Positions 44,610 through 54,161 of a DNA stretch of 64,000 nucleotides are shown here, one piece after another. How positions within the stretch are numbered: position 1 is the first letter of the stretch; every line of letters starts with the position of its first letter. Source of the DNA: Rhizorhabdus phycosphaerae (GTDB lineage: Bacteria; Pseudomonadota; Alphaproteobacteria; Sphingomonadales; Sphingomonadaceae); assembly GCF_011044255.1 (NCBI RefSeq), contig NZ_CP049107.1:1736001-1800000 (forward strand), written 5' to 3'. The position numbers and the translations under genes are program-made. The notes under the pieces were generated by a model. It made no database searches, was not told the origin of the DNA, and saw only the letters and a program-made list of their open reading frames with translations.

Positions 44610-46772
44610 ATGACCGAGATCACGCCCGCCATCGTCGCCGAGCACGGCCTGTCCCCCGAAGAATATGAGCGCATCCTGCATGCGATGGGTCGGGCGCCGA
44701 ACCTGACCGAGCTCGGAATCTTCTCGGTGATGTGGTCCGAGCATTGCAGCTACAAGTCGAGCCGCATCCATCTGAAGAAGCTGCCGACCACCGGTCCGCA
44801 GGTCATCTGCGGCCCCGGAGAAAATGCCGGCGTGGTCGACATCGGCGACGGCCAGGCTGCTATCTTCAAGATGGAGAGCCACAACCATCCCAGCTATATC
44901 GAGCCCTATCAGGGCGCGGCCACGGGCGTGGGCGGCATCCTGCGCGACGTGTTCACCATGGGCGCGCGGCCCGTCGCCAACCTGAATGCGCTGCGCTTCG
45001 GCCGGCCCGACCATCCCAAGATGCGCCACCTGATCTCGGGCGTGGTCCACGGGATCGGCGGCTATGGCAATTGCGTCGGCGTCCCCACCGTCGGCGGCGA
45101 AGTCAACTTCCACCCGGCCTATGACGGCAATATCCTCGTCAACGCGATGACGGTCGGCGTCGCCGATACCGACAAGATCTTCTATTCGGCCGCGTCCGGC
45201 GTCGGCAATCCGATCGTCTATGTCGGCTCGAAGACCGGCCGCGACGGCATCCACGGCGCGACCATGGCGTCGGCCGACTTCACCGAGTATTCCGAAGAGA
45301 AGCGTCCCACCGTCCAGGTCGGCGACCCCTTTACCGAAAAGCTGCTGATCGAGGCCTGCCTCGAACTCATGGCGTCGGATGCGATCGTCGCGATCCAGGA
45401 TATGGGCGCGGCCGGCCTGACCTCTTCGTCGGTCGAAATGGCGTCCAAGGGCGGTGTCGGCATCGAACTCGACATGAACGCCGTTCCCTGTCGCGAAACC
45501 GGCATGACGCCCTATGAGATGATGCTGTCCGAGTCGCAGGAGCGGATGCTGATGGTGCTGAAGCCCGGCCGCGAGGCCGAGGCCGAGGCGATCTTCCGTA
45601 AATGGGAGCTCGACTTCGCGGTCATCGGCCGCGTCACCGAGACGGGCCGCATGGTCCTGCGCTTCGATGGCGAAATTGTCTGCGACATCCCGCTCGGCCC
45701 GCTGGCGGACGAGGCTCCGCTATACGACCGTCCCTGGGTCCCGACCCCGACGCGCGCTGCGCTTGGCCCCGTCGCCGCCAAGGGCAGTGTACCCGAGAAT
45801 CTCATGACGCTGATGGCGTCGCCCGATCTCGCCAGCCGCCGCTGGATCTGGGAGCAATATGACCACATGGTCGGCGCCGATACCGTTCAGCGTCCCGGCG
45901 GCGATGCCGCCGTCGTCCGCGTCCACGGGTCGCGCAAGGGCATCGCGATCAGCACCGATTGCACGCCGCGCTACGTGTTCGCCGACCCGGTCCAGGGCGG
46001 GGCGCAGGCGATCGCCGAATGCTGGCGCAACATCACGGCGGTCGGCGCCAAGCCGCTCGCCACAACCGACTGCATGAACTTCGGCAACCCGCAGCGTCCC
46101 GAGATCATGGGCCAGTTCGTGGGTGCGATCGAGGGCATGGCAAAGGCATGCAGCGCGCTCGACTTCCCCATCGTGTCGGGCAATGTCAGCCTCTACAACG
46201 AGACCAAGAACGAGGATGGCAGCGGGAGCGCGATCCTGCCGACCCCCGCGATCGGCGGCATCGGCCTGCTGGCGGACATCGACAAGATGGCGACGATCGC
46301 CTTCAAGTCCGCAGACGAGCATATCGTTCTGATCGGCGAAGAAGGTAGCCATCTCGGTCAGTCGCTGTGGCTACGCTACATCGCCGGTCGTGAGGAAGGC
46401 CCACCCCCGCCGGTCGATCTGCAACTCGAAAAGCGGAATGGCGACTTCGTCCGCGAATTGATCGCCGACGGCAAGGTCAGCGCGGTCCATGACATCGCGG
46501 ACGGCGGGTTGCTCGTCGCGATTGCCGAAATGGCGCTTGCGGGAGGCATCGGCGCGAAGCTGGACGAACTCGATCATGTTCGGGCATTCGGCGAGGATCA
46601 GGCGCGCTATGTGGTGACCACCGCCAATTCGGATGCGTTGCTTGCAGCCGCACTGACCGCTGGCGTGACGGCACGCCGGATCGGCGTTACCGGCGGCGAG
46701 ACGCTCGTCGGCATCAATCTCGCCGACCTGCGCACCGCGCATGAGGGTTTCTTTCCCCAGCTGATGAACTGA
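44610..46772 (+). CDS. purL: PurL, phosphoribosylformylglycinamidine synthase II
   Basis: ATP-dependent amination of FGAR to FGAM in purine synthesis; the small-form PurL that works with PurQ and PurS. The 720-residue protein shows [15 protein letters not shown] near residue 38, [22 protein letters not shown] near 88, and [22 protein letters not shown] near 262. In the second half [11 protein letters not shown] and [18 protein letters not shown] are visible. The ATG at 44610 gives the usual N-terminus; the frame remains open upstream but there it is antisense to the sigma gene. No clear ribosome site. Confidence 0.96.
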   Translation: MTEITPAIVAEHGLSPEEYERILHAMGRAPNLTELGIFSVMWSEHCSYKSSRIHLKKLPTTGPQVICGPGENAGVVDIGDGQAAIFKMESHNHPSYIEPYQGAATGVGGILRDVFTMGARPVANLNALRFGRPDHPKMRHLISGVVHGIGGYGNCVGVPTVGGEVNFHPAYDGNILVNAMTVGVADTDKIFYSAASGVGNPIVYVGSKTGRDGIHGATMASADFTEYSEEKRPTVQVGDPFTEKLLIEACLELMASDAIVAIQDMGAAGLTSSSVEMASKGGVGIELDMNAVPCRETGMTPYEMMLSESQERMLMVLKPGREAEAEAIFRKWELDFAVIGRVTETGRMVLRFDGEIVCDIPLGPLADEAPLYDRPWVPTPTRAALGPVAAKGSVPENLMTLMASPDLASRRWIWEQYDHMVGADTVQRPGGDAAVVRVHGSRKGIAISTDCTPRYVFADPVQGGAQAIAECWRNITAVGAKPLATTDCMNFGNPQRPEIMGQFVGAIEGMAKACSALDFPIVSGNVSLYNETKNEDGSGSAILPTPAIGGIGLLADIDKMATIAFKSADEHIVLIGEEGSHLGQSLWLRYIAGREEGPPPPVDLQLEKRNGDFVRELIADGKVSAVHDIADGGLLVAIAEMALAGGIGAKLDELDHVRAFGEDQARYVVTTANSDALLAAALTAGVTARRIGVTGGETLVGINLADLRTAHEGFFPQLMN

Positions 46773-46815
46773 CCCGAGTTCTGCTCGCCGTTGCGAAACG
46801 GGCAAGCCGCTCGGA

Positions 46816-46863
46816 GAAAAAGAGGGAATGGGCGGGGCCAGGAGAGGCGAGCCCCGCCCATTC
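46816..46863 (-). terminator. Rho-independent terminator (end of candidate sRNA)
   Basis: On the minus strand a perfect 13-bp stem (arms 46863-46851 and 46838-46826, 12-nt loop) is followed by CCTCTTTTTC. The loop reads CGCCTCTCCT, a pyrimidine-rich anti-Shine-Dalgarno type sequence. On the plus strand no T-run follows, so the direction is leftward. Confidence 0.85.
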
Positions 46864-46927
46864 GCATGTCCCGAGGAGGGAGCTTTCGGGGCATGTGCGC
46901 CGGTGGCCAAGGGCATAACCTGCGACA
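46816..46927 (-). ncRNA. Candidate iron-regulated small RNA with anti-Shine-Dalgarno loops
   Basis: Predicted transcript of about 112 nt, from a start near 46927 to the T-run of the terminator at 46821-46817. Hairpin 1 has the stem CCCGA/TCGGG (46890-46886 with 46874-46870), extended by CATG pairs, and the loop AAGCTCCCTCC. Hairpin 2 is the terminator with the loop TCGCCTCTCCTG. Both loops can pair with GGAGG-type ribosome sites, as in known anti-SD loop sRNAs of Alphaproteobacteria. The only ORF reading the same way from 46934 continues antisense through purL and has no ribosome site. The expression is a prediction. Confidence 0.6.
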
Positions 46928-46933
46928 CGCACA

Positions 46934-46962
46934 TATTTATTGCGAATTATTCTCAATATCAA
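46934..46962 (-). promoter_or_regulatory. Fur box inside a sigma-70 promoter (sRNA promoter)
   Basis: On the minus strand TTGATA (46962-46957) and TAAATA (46939-46934) are separated by 17 bases. These 17 bases (46956-46940, TTGAGAATAATTCGCAA) form a near-perfect palindrome of Fur-box type with seven of eight pairs. Fur bound with iron would cover the whole promoter. No protein gene follows in this direction. Confidence 0.75.
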
Positions 46963-46989
46963 GAGAAAACTGAGATGGAGGCTTCGGGA

Positions 46990-49644
46990 TCAGCCCGCAG
47001 CCCGCATCGGGCGTTGTGGGTTGAACTGATCGAGTTCGATCGGCTCGTCGAATGCGACGCCGAAGCGCTCCTCGTCCGCCCAGCGCACAACCGCGGCGAT
47101 CCGGCGGCCCTCGCCGAAATCGAGCGTGACTTGGTCGCCCGGGCGAAAGGCCGTTGCACTTTCGATCATCGCGCCTGAACGCGACAGGTTTCGCACCCTG
47201 CCCTGGGCTGGCCCGCCAGCGCTGAGCACGGTTGCCGACCGCAGCACCGCGACGCGCGGGTCGCGGGTCACCAGCAGACCCGGCATTGCAAGCTTGCCGG
47301 AGCCCGCGACGCGCGCCCGCGCCTCGTCCGAAAGCATCGGCCGACCGAAGATATAGCCCTGAATGTGGCTGCAGCCGAGCGACCGGATCAATGCAAGCTC
47401 GTCCGGGGTCTCGGCGCCCTCGGCGGTGGTCTCCATTTCCAGACTGTCGGCCAGCGCGACGATCGCGCGGATGATGGCGGCGTTGCGGTTGCCCGGCACG
47501 GCCGCCCCGCGCACGAAGCTCTGATCGATCTTGATCTTGTTGAACGGCGCCTTCTTCAGATAGCCAAGCGAGGAGTAGCCGGTCCCGAAATCGTCGAGCG
47601 CGAACCGCACGCCGATCGCCTTGAGGCGTGCGAACATCGCATCGGTGGCGGCATCGTCGTTCAGGAAAACGCCTTCGGTGATTTCGAGCTCCAGCCGATG
47701 CGGCGGCAGTTGCGACGCTGCCAGCGCCGACATGACGATGCCGGGCAGCGAAGGATTGGCAAACTGGATCGGCGAGATGTTGACTGCGATGCGAACCGGG
47801 TCCGGCCAATTCGCGGCTTCCATGCAGGCGGTACGCAGCACCCATTCCCCGATCTGGGGGATCAGGCCGATCTCTTCCGCCACGGGAATGAACTCGGACG
47901 GCGATATGGGCCCGCGCGTGGGGTGGTTCCAGCGCACCAGCGCCTCGAAGCAGACGATAGCCTCACTGTCGGCATTGACCACGGGCTGGTAGACGAGATG
48001 GAGCCCGCTCTCGTTCATCACCTTGCGAAGGTCCATCTCCAGCAGACGCCGGTCCTTGGCGCTTGCGTGCATCTCCGGCTCGTAGAAGCGATGGACGCCT
48101 TTGCCGTCGGCTTTGGCGGCGTACAGCGCGAGATCGGCGTTCCGAACGAGCGCGTCCGCGGTCGCCCCGTCCTCGGGCGCGATCGCGATGCCGACCGATG
48201 CGCCGATGGTGACGTGCGAACCCTCGATCAGATAGGGCTTCGAAACCTCCTGAATGATCGCAGAAGCGAGGGTGGCCAACCGGTTCTTCTCGACGATGCC
48301 GGGCAGGACGACATTGAACTCGTCGCCACCGAGCCTGCCCACCTGCCCGTCATTATGGACGATCCGCTGCAGCCGTTCCGCCACCTGCCGTAACAGCCCG
48401 TCGCCAACCGGATGGCCGAGTGTGTCGTTGACCATTTTGAAGCGATCGAGATCGAGCATGAACAGCGCCGCACGCTTCGGCCGACCAGCGATGTCGCGCA
48501 TCGATTCGTCGAGCGTGCGCCGCATGAGGATCCGGTTGGGCAGGCCCGTCAGCGAATCATAGCTTGCGAGGCGCTTCACCTCGGCCTCGGAGCGGCGCAT
48601 CTCGGTCAGGTCGGTGCCGCTGCCGCGGAAACCGAGGAAGGTGCCGAACTCATCGAACGCCGGCCGCCCCGAAAGCGACCACCAGCGGACGTCATGCCCA
48701 CTCGCCGCACGGACCGCGATCTCGGCAAAGGCCAGGCGGGTCGAGAGGTGGAAACCGAGCGTGCGCTCCCCGTCGCCCGTCCCGCCACGCCCCTCGCCCG
48801 TCTCGTGCAGGACGAGCCCGGTCATGGGGGTTCCCAGCAGCTGTTCGACGGGAACGCCCAGCGCTACGGCGATCTGGGGAGAGATATAGCTGATCAGGCC
48901 GCGGTCGTCGGTTTCCCAGAACCAGCCGCGACCGCTTTCCTCGAATTCGCTGAGCAGAAGCGAGGCTTTCAACGCTGCGGCCGCATTGACCAGCCAGCGG
49001 CGCGAAGCGAGATAGCTGCGCTGCGAGATTCCGCCCAGCGCAATGGTCGCCACAGCCAGCAGCGGGAGCAGCATCGCGAGCACCGCGAATTGCCCGAACA
49101 GCCCGACGCTGGCGATCGAGAGGGTGAGCCAGAGCGCGAGCGCCGCCGTGGGGACGGGGGCGAAGATCAGCGTCGTGATGATCAGCAGCGCCCCATGGGC
49201 GACGATCGCGACGGGCCAGTTGGGGTTGCCGGCATCACCCATCACGCCAAGCATCCACGCCGACCAGCCCAGGCCCTGAAGCAGTCCGAACAGGGAAACG
49301 AATCCGTGCATCCGTACGGGCGAGCCAACCGCGCCGTGCGCCGTGTGAGTCGAGCCCGTGCGGCTGCGACGGCCGAAAGCGACGAGCGCGGCACCGGCTG
49401 GCAACACCAGCAGGAGTGGAAGGAGGAGAGCCCAGAAGGCTCCGCTGCCAAGTTCCGGTCGCCGCACGAAAGCGAGGCCCGCCGCGACCACGACATTGGC
49501 GAGCAGCAGCACCGGCAGCGCGTCGATCGTCATCCGGACGCGGTTCGCGATCGACTGCTGATCGTGCGAATCACCGCTGGGGAACAGGCCCTGAAGGAAA
49601 AGGCCGTGCCGGGGCTCGGCCTCGCTCCTCGTCTCCATGGCCAT
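46990..49644 (-). CDS. Membrane PAS-GGDEF-EAL protein with C-terminal PilZ domain (c-di-GMP turnover)
   Basis: An 884-residue signalling protein. About five hydrophobic segments fill residues 35-215; then come a PAS domain (FEESGRGWFWETDDRGLISYIS near 228), GGDEF with intact GRLGGDEFNVVLPG near 446, and EAL with FEALVRWNHPTRG near 580. A C-terminal PilZ-like domain follows (RNLSRSGAMIES near 834 after a basic stretch). It could both make and break c-di-GMP and bind it. Start at 49644 after a TAGG-type site. It converges with purL. Confidence 0.88.
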   Translation of the reverse strand: MAMETRSEAEPRHGLFLQGLFPSGDSHDQQSIANRVRMTIDALPVLLLANVVVAAGLAFVRRPELGSGAFWALLLPLLLVLPAGAALVAFGRRSRTGSTHTAHGAVGSPVRMHGFVSLFGLLQGLGWSAWMLGVMGDAGNPNWPVAIVAHGALLIITTLIFAPVPTAALALWLTLSIASVGLFGQFAVLAMLLPLLAVATIALGGISQRSYLASRRWLVNAAAALKASLLLSEFEESGRGWFWETDDRGLISYISPQIAVALGVPVEQLLGTPMTGLVLHETGEGRGGTGDGERTLGFHLSTRLAFAEIAVRAASGHDVRWWSLSGRPAFDEFGTFLGFRGSGTDLTEMRRSEAEVKRLASYDSLTGLPNRILMRRTLDESMRDIAGRPKRAALFMLDLDRFKMVNDTLGHPVGDGLLRQVAERLQRIVHNDGQVGRLGGDEFNVVLPGIVEKNRLATLASAIIQEVSKPYLIEGSHVTIGASVGIAIAPEDGATADALVRNADLALYAAKADGKGVHRFYEPEMHASAKDRRLLEMDLRKVMNESGLHLVYQPVVNADSEAIVCFEALVRWNHPTRGPISPSEFIPVAEEIGLIPQIGEWVLRTACMEAANWPDPVRIAVNISPIQFANPSLPGIVMSALAASQLPPHRLELEITEGVFLNDDAATDAMFARLKAIGVRFALDDFGTGYSSLGYLKKAPFNKIKIDQSFVRGAAVPGNRNAAIIRAIVALADSLEMETTAEGAETPDELALIRSLGCSHIQGYIFGRPMLSDEARARVAGSGKLAMPGLLVTRDPRVAVLRSATVLSAGGPAQGRVRNLSRSGAMIESATAFRPGDQVTLDFGEGRRIAAVVRWADEERFGVAFDEPIELDQFNPQRPMRAAG

Positions 49645-49737
49645 GACAGACCTACCACGTACCCGCCGCATGCGGCGCATCTCCTCGACCCGCGGGCCGC
49701 CACGGCATGCGCGCGCGAGCCCGATTTCGAGTCGGGC

Positions 49738-50580
49738 TTAGCCCAAGCTGCTTAATTTCGTTTGAACCTCACCGTCGATCACGCTGGCCTGGATCAGCCA
49801 GCGACGCTCCCCTTCGAGGCCAAGCGCGGTGAGCGTGCCGCTACGATAGGCGCCGGTGTCTATGCCCATGCGGTTTGCCTGAAGGTCCGGCTCGGTCGAG
49901 ATCGAATGGCCATGGACGATGAAGGCCCCATGATCACCCTTGCTGGTCAGGAATTCCTGGCGGATCCATCGCATGTCCGAAGGATTCTGGTCCTCCAGCG
50001 CGACGCCCGGGCGGATGCCGGCATGGACCAGCACATAGTCGCCGAAGCGAATCGCGTCGGGCAGGCTGTCGAGAAACTGGCGATGCCGCTCGGGTATATA
50101 GTGGCGAAGCGTTTCTGCCGGGGGCAGTTCCTCTCCCAACAGGGCAACCGGCATGCCGTAGCTCGCAAGCGTCTCGTAGCCGCCGAATTTGAGCCAGAGA
50201 TTCGTGGCCCTATCCTCATGCGGGTCGAGCGCGCGCAGCATCGCTTCCTCATGATTGCCCATGAGAATGTGGAAGGTGGCGAAGCTCGGCAGGCCGCTGA
50301 TCGCATATTCGACCGTTTCCGCCGAATAAGGCCCGCGATCGACGAGATCGCCGAGCAGCACCACATGGGCGTCGGCATCGGCGCGCGCGGCGCTGTCGTC
50401 GCGGATATGTGCGAGCAGCGGCAACAAGAGGTCGAGACGTCCATGGACGTCGCCGACAGCATAGACGCGCTGTCCGGCGGGAATCTGCGGGCGTGGCGGC
50501 TCGGCACGCCGCGCCGTCAGCGTATTCATGCGCTGGCGCCAGCCCCGATCACCACCCTGCTGTTCTTCCATATCGTTCAA
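49738..50580 (-). CDS. Metallophosphatase (serine/threonine protein phosphatase type)
   Basis: A 280-residue phosphoesterase of the PPP/ApaH-like group: VYAVGDVHGRLDLL near residue 39, VVLLGDLVDRGPYS near 73, ILMGNHEEAML near 105, plus later LVHAGIRPG and VHGHSIS. These supply the dinuclear metal ligands. A TTG start at 50580 is well placed behind GGAGG; ATG at 50571 and 50529 are alternatives. Substrate unknown (protein or dinucleotide phosphates). Confidence 0.85.
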   Translation of the reverse strand: MNDMEEQQGGDRGWRQRMNTLTARRAEPPRPQIPAGQRVYAVGDVHGRLDLLLPLLAHIRDDSAARADADAHVVLLGDLVDRGPYSAETVEYAISGLPSFATFHILMGNHEEAMLRALDPHEDRATNLWLKFGGYETLASYGMPVALLGEELPPAETLRHYIPERHRQFLDSLPDAIRFGDYVLVHAGIRPGVALEDQNPSDMRWIRQEFLTSKGDHGAFIVHGHSISTEPDLQANRMGIDTGAYRSGTLTALGLEGERRWLIQASVIDGEVQTKLSSLG

Positions 50581-50761
50581 AATTCAGCCTCCGAAGCGCG
50601 CAGATATGGGCGGGGCCACGGAATTTGGCAATGGAAGGCACCGATGCCGCAAAGCTGCGTTGTGGCTTTCCATCCTCCTCTCTTCAAAGGATGCGCAATC
50701 GCCGTTCACATCTATCAGGTTGAATAGCGTCCTGCGTATCGGCATAGAGCCCCCCTCAACC

Positions 50762-52180
50762 ATGACGATAAACGCACCCATTCCAGCTCGCCTCGCCTCC
50801 CAGCACGACAAATCGAAGGTCCATGCCTTGATCGTTCGGGCGATCAGGTGGTGGCGCGATCGGCGCAGCGGAAGCCGGCGCGACGAACCGGCCGTGATTC
50901 TTCAGCCATTCTCGTTCTGGCCTGGTCAAGCCAGCGCATTGTCGGGAGAGGGCGGAAGCCAGCCGAGCATCGTACCCGGCTATGCCTTCCATACGGACTA
51001 TGTGCCGTCGACAGGCGGGCGATTGAGCTTCACGGTTCGGCTCCACGGCCTGACGGGCACGCGGGGCACGCTCATGATCAACGTCAACGGCCTCGGCGCT
51101 ACCGCCGAGCCCATCGCGCCAAAGACGATGTCGGTTTCGATCGACAAGTTGGTTTCCGCTGGCGGCGAGGTCGAGATATCCAAGCTCGGCTTATACGGCC
51201 ATAGCTACGCTCTGATGGGCACGCTCACCGACGACTCGGACGCACGGGCCGAGCGGATCGAGATCAGCCTGACCGGCGGCGATAGTTCCGACGCCCTGCG
51301 CACCCGCTTCGAGGCAGCCAGGCGCGAGTTCCTTGCCGAGCCCGGGCGCGGCCCACTTCGCAAGCTGGTGGTCCGACAGCGTGCAACGCTGGAAAGCCCG
51401 ATCTCGCAGATGTGCACGGCGGCGCAGATGGCGGAGCCCATATACGCACAATGGTGCGAGCGTATGGGAAATGTTCCCACGCGCCACCGCAAGCAGTGGG
51501 AATTCGTGTTCATCCTGCGCGCCCTCGAATATTATGGCGCGCTGCGCGCAGGAGCGAAAGGCCTGGGCTTCGGCGTAGGAATCGAGCCGCTCTCGTCAAT
51601 ATTCGCAGCGGCGGGATGCCAGGTGGTCGCGACCGATCTTGCCGCCGATGACGACCGCGCTCGTGCCTGGAGCGACACCGACCAACTCGGCGCAAATCTG
51701 CGGCAGATCCACAATCCGCAGCTGTGTGACGAACAGACTTTCTTCGACCTGGTAACCTACCGCGCAGTCGACATGAACGCGATTCCGGCGGATCTGGTCG
51801 ACTTCGATTTTACCTGGTCGTCCTGCGCCTATGAGCATCTCGGCTCGATCGAGGCGGGGCTCGCCTTTTTCGAAAACTCCATCAAATGCCTGAAGCCCGG
51901 CGGGCTGGCGGTCCATACGACCGAGCTCAACCTCAGCTCGAACGATGCTACGCTGGACAAGGGCGGAACCGTGATCTTCCGCCGCCGCGACTTCGAGGAA
52001 CTGGCCACACGGCTCACGGCGGCAGGACATGAGGTGATCCCCATCACCTTCGACAGTGGCGACGACGAACTGGATCGGGTGATCGACCTTCCCCCTTATG
52101 CGAGCGATCCTCATCTGAAGCTGCAGCTGATGCGCTGGGTCGCGACCTCCTTCGGCATGATCGTCCGAAAAAAATCCTGA
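50762..52180 (+). CDS. SAM-dependent methyltransferase with N-terminal beta-rich domain
   Basis: A 472-residue two-domain protein. Residues about 60-200 form a beta-rich region (GYAFHTDYVPSTGGRLSF, TLMINVNGLG) shared with the protein at 55232-56416. Residues about 235-470 carry a class I methyltransferase: GLGFGVGIEPLSSIFAAAG near 272, ATDLAADD, and FTWSSCAYEHLGSIEAG near 350. Such enzymes occur in polysaccharide gene clusters. The start at 50762 lacks a strong ribosome site. The neighbours kdsD and kdsB suggest a Kdo-containing glycan as target. Confidence 0.7.
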   Translation: MTINAPIPARLASQHDKSKVHALIVRAIRWWRDRRSGSRRDEPAVILQPFSFWPGQASALSGEGGSQPSIVPGYAFHTDYVPSTGGRLSFTVRLHGLTGTRGTLMINVNGLGATAEPIAPKTMSVSIDKLVSAGGEVEISKLGLYGHSYALMGTLTDDSDARAERIEISLTGGDSSDALRTRFEAARREFLAEPGRGPLRKLVVRQRATLESPISQMCTAAQMAEPIYAQWCERMGNVPTRHRKQWEFVFILRALEYYGALRAGAKGLGFGVGIEPLSSIFAAAGCQVVATDLAADDDRARAWSDTDQLGANLRQIHNPQLCDEQTFFDLVTYRAVDMNAIPADLVDFDFTWSSCAYEHLGSIEAGLAFFENSIKCLKPGGLAVHTTELNLSSNDATLDKGGTVIFRRRDFEELATRLTAAGHEVIPITFDSGDDELDRVIDLPPYASDPHLKLQLMRWVATSFGMIVRKKS

Positions 52181-52283
52181 CGGACCAAGGCATTCGCCAA
52201 ATGGCTTCGTCAAACTAACAGAACCTGCCCGCACGGAATAAAGGGGCTCGTCCCGGGATTGGTGCATCGCGGCAATTAGCCTA

Positions 52284-52311
52284 TTGCAACATTAACGAGC
52301 CTGTATATTTT
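52284..52311 (+). promoter_or_regulatory. Possible promoter before kdsD
   Basis: TTGCAA (52284-52289) and TATTTT (52306-52311) are 16 bases apart in an AT-rich patch of the otherwise featureless 160-bp gap between the methyltransferase and kdsD. Weak evidence for a separate transcript of the kds genes. Confidence 0.3.
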
Positions 52312-52342
52312 CCGATCGCGTGGTGGGGCCAGGGAGACGAGC

Positions 52343-53335
52343 GTGATAACACACGACATCCAGGCCAATACGGCCACAGTAGCTATTCTTGAACATGGAC
52401 GCCGGGTCATACGCGCCGAGATCGATGCGCTGATCCAGCTCGAGCAGCAGGTGGACGAGAGCTTCTCCGCAGCGGTCATGCTGCTGCAGCAAACTCGCGG
52501 CCGCATCGTCGTGACGGGTATGGGCAAGTCCGGCCATGTCGCGCGCAAAATCGCCGCGACCTTCGCTGCCACCGGATCGCCTGCAATCTTCCTGCATCCC
52601 GCAGAGGCCGCTCATGGCGATCTCGGCATGGTGCAGCATGGCGACACGCTGGTCGTGCTGTCCAACTCCGGTTCTACGCCGGAACTCAGCCCGGTGATGC
52701 AGCATTGCCGCAGCCTCCGCATCCGGATCATCGGCATGGCCTCCCGTCTCGACTCGCCGGTCATGCAGGCCGCCGACGTGCGGCTGCTGCTGCCGCAGGT
52801 GCGCGAGGCCTGCCCCAGCAACATCGCACCGACCAGCTCCACCGCAGTAATGCTCGCGCTGGGCGACGCGCTCGCCATGGCGCTCAGCGAATTGCGGGGG
52901 GCCGACCGGGAAAGCCTCAAGGCGCTCCATCCGGGCGGTGCGATCGGTCTTCGCCTGATGGCGGTCAGCGAGATGATGCACAGCGGGCCGAGCGTGCCGC
53001 TCGTGTCGCGCGATACGCCGATGCGCGACGTGATCATGATCATGACGTCGATGGGCTTCGGCGCCGCTGGCGTCCTCGATGGCGAGGGTCGACTGATCGG
53101 CGTCATCACCGATGGCGACTTGCGTCGACATGTCGGCGATCTGGGCGACGGCGTAGCGGCGGATGTGATGACCGCCAATCCGAAGACGGTCCCGCCCGAC
53201 ACGCTCGCCGAGGACGCCCTGATGATCATGAACGACTGCAAGATCACGACCGTGTTCGTGATGGAGGCCGAGCGGCCCGAGCGGCCGGCGGGCATCGTTC
53301 ATATTCACGATTTCGTCCGCTACGGTCTCAGCTGA
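52343..53335 (+). CDS. kdsD: KdsD/KpsF-type arabinose-5-phosphate isomerase
   Basis: Interconverts ribulose-5-phosphate and arabinose-5-phosphate, the first step of Kdo synthesis. The 330-residue protein has the sugar isomerase (SIS) motif VVTGMGKSGHVARKIAATFAA near residue 56, then HGDLGMVQHGDTLVVLSNSGST near 93, and two CBS repeats in the C-terminal third. The GTG at 52343 follows AGGGAG. It lies 13 bases before kdsB, so the two are co-transcribed. Confidence 0.9.
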   Translation: MITHDIQANTATVAILEHGRRVIRAEIDALIQLEQQVDESFSAAVMLLQQTRGRIVVTGMGKSGHVARKIAATFAATGSPAIFLHPAEAAHGDLGMVQHGDTLVVLSNSGSTPELSPVMQHCRSLRIRIIGMASRLDSPVMQAADVRLLLPQVREACPSNIAPTSSTAVMLALGDALAMALSELRGADRESLKALHPGGAIGLRLMAVSEMMHSGPSVPLVSRDTPMRDVIMIMTSMGFGAAGVLDGEGRLIGVITDGDLRRHVGDLGDGVAADVMTANPKTVPPDTLAEDALMIMNDCKITTVFVMEAERPERPAGIVHIHDFVRYGLS

Positions 53336-53348
53336 TATCCGTCGCCGC

Positions 53349-54152
53349 ATGAAGGACGTCGCGGTCATCATTCCCGCGCGCTATCGCTCGTCGCGCTATC
53401 CGGCGAAGCCGCTGGCGCCGCTCGTCGGTGCGACCGGTCTCGCAAAGCCGCTAATCCAGCGCAGCTGGGAATGTGCGCGCACCATCGTCGAAGCGGACGC
53501 CATCTGGGTTGCGACCGACGACGAGCGGATAGCCGACGCGGTGCGCGCCTTTGGCGGCCAGGTGGTGATGACGTCGGAAGATTGTGCCAACGGCACCGAG
53601 CGGTGCGCCGAGGCCATCGACAAGCTGCCGGCCAGTCCGGAAATCATCGTGAACCTTCAGGGCGACGCTCCCCTCACCCCGGCCCATGTCGCCTCCGCGC
53701 TCGTCGATGCCCTGCGGGAAGACAATGCGGTCGCGATGACCACCCCTGCCCTGCGCTGCGCGCGCAGCACCTATGCCCATCTGGTCGCCGATCAGGCGCA
53801 GGGGCGCGTCGGCGGGACCACGGTGGTATTCGGCGCGAACCGCCGGGCGCTCTATTTCTCGAAGAGGGTCATCCCCCATCTGCCGCCCTCCGCCGCAGCG
53901 GAGGATTTCCCCCCGGTTCATCTGCACCTCGGCGTCTATGCCTATCGGCCGGAAGCCCTGCGGCGCTATGTCGCGCTCGGGGTAAGCCAGCTCGAGGAGC
54001 TCGAGGGCCTCGAACAGTTGCGCTTCCTCGCGGGTGGCATAGCGGTCGGCGTCGTTCCGTTCGATCCGATCGCCTGGGACGCCATCGAACTGAACAATCC
54101 CACGGATGTCGCCCCGATCGAGGCCATCCTCAAAGCCCGCGGAATCGCATAA
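53349..54152 (+). CDS. kdsB: KdsB-like CMP-Kdo synthetase (3-deoxy-manno-octulosonate cytidylyltransferase)
   Basis: Activates Kdo, or a related ulosonic acid, as the CMP sugar. The 267-residue protein shows VAVIIPARYRSSRYPAKPLAPL at the start, the substrate region TSEDCANGTERCAEAI near 77, and VNLQGDAPLTP near 100, where KdsB usually has NVQGDEP. Late in the protein HLHLGVYAYRPEALRRY and EELEGLEQLRFL are typical. The small differences from textbook KdsB leave room for another ulosonate. Part of the kds cluster. Confidence 0.82.
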   Translation: MKDVAVIIPARYRSSRYPAKPLAPLVGATGLAKPLIQRSWECARTIVEADAIWVATDDERIADAVRAFGGQVVMTSEDCANGTERCAEAIDKLPASPEIIVNLQGDAPLTPAHVASALVDALREDNAVAMTTPALRCARSTYAHLVADQAQGRVGGTTVVFGANRRALYFSKRVIPHLPPSAAAEDFPPVHLHLGVYAYRPEALRRYVALGVSQLEELEGLEQLRFLAGGIAVGVVPFDPIAWDAIELNNPTDVAPIEAILKARGIA

Positions 54153-54161
54153 GACACGTCG

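Noticed and set aside
46371-46934. 187-residue minus-strand ORF starting at the Fur-box promoter
   Set aside because: It runs antisense through the end of purL, crosses the terminator hairpin, and has no ribosome site or family likeness. The sRNA reading explains the promoter and terminator better.
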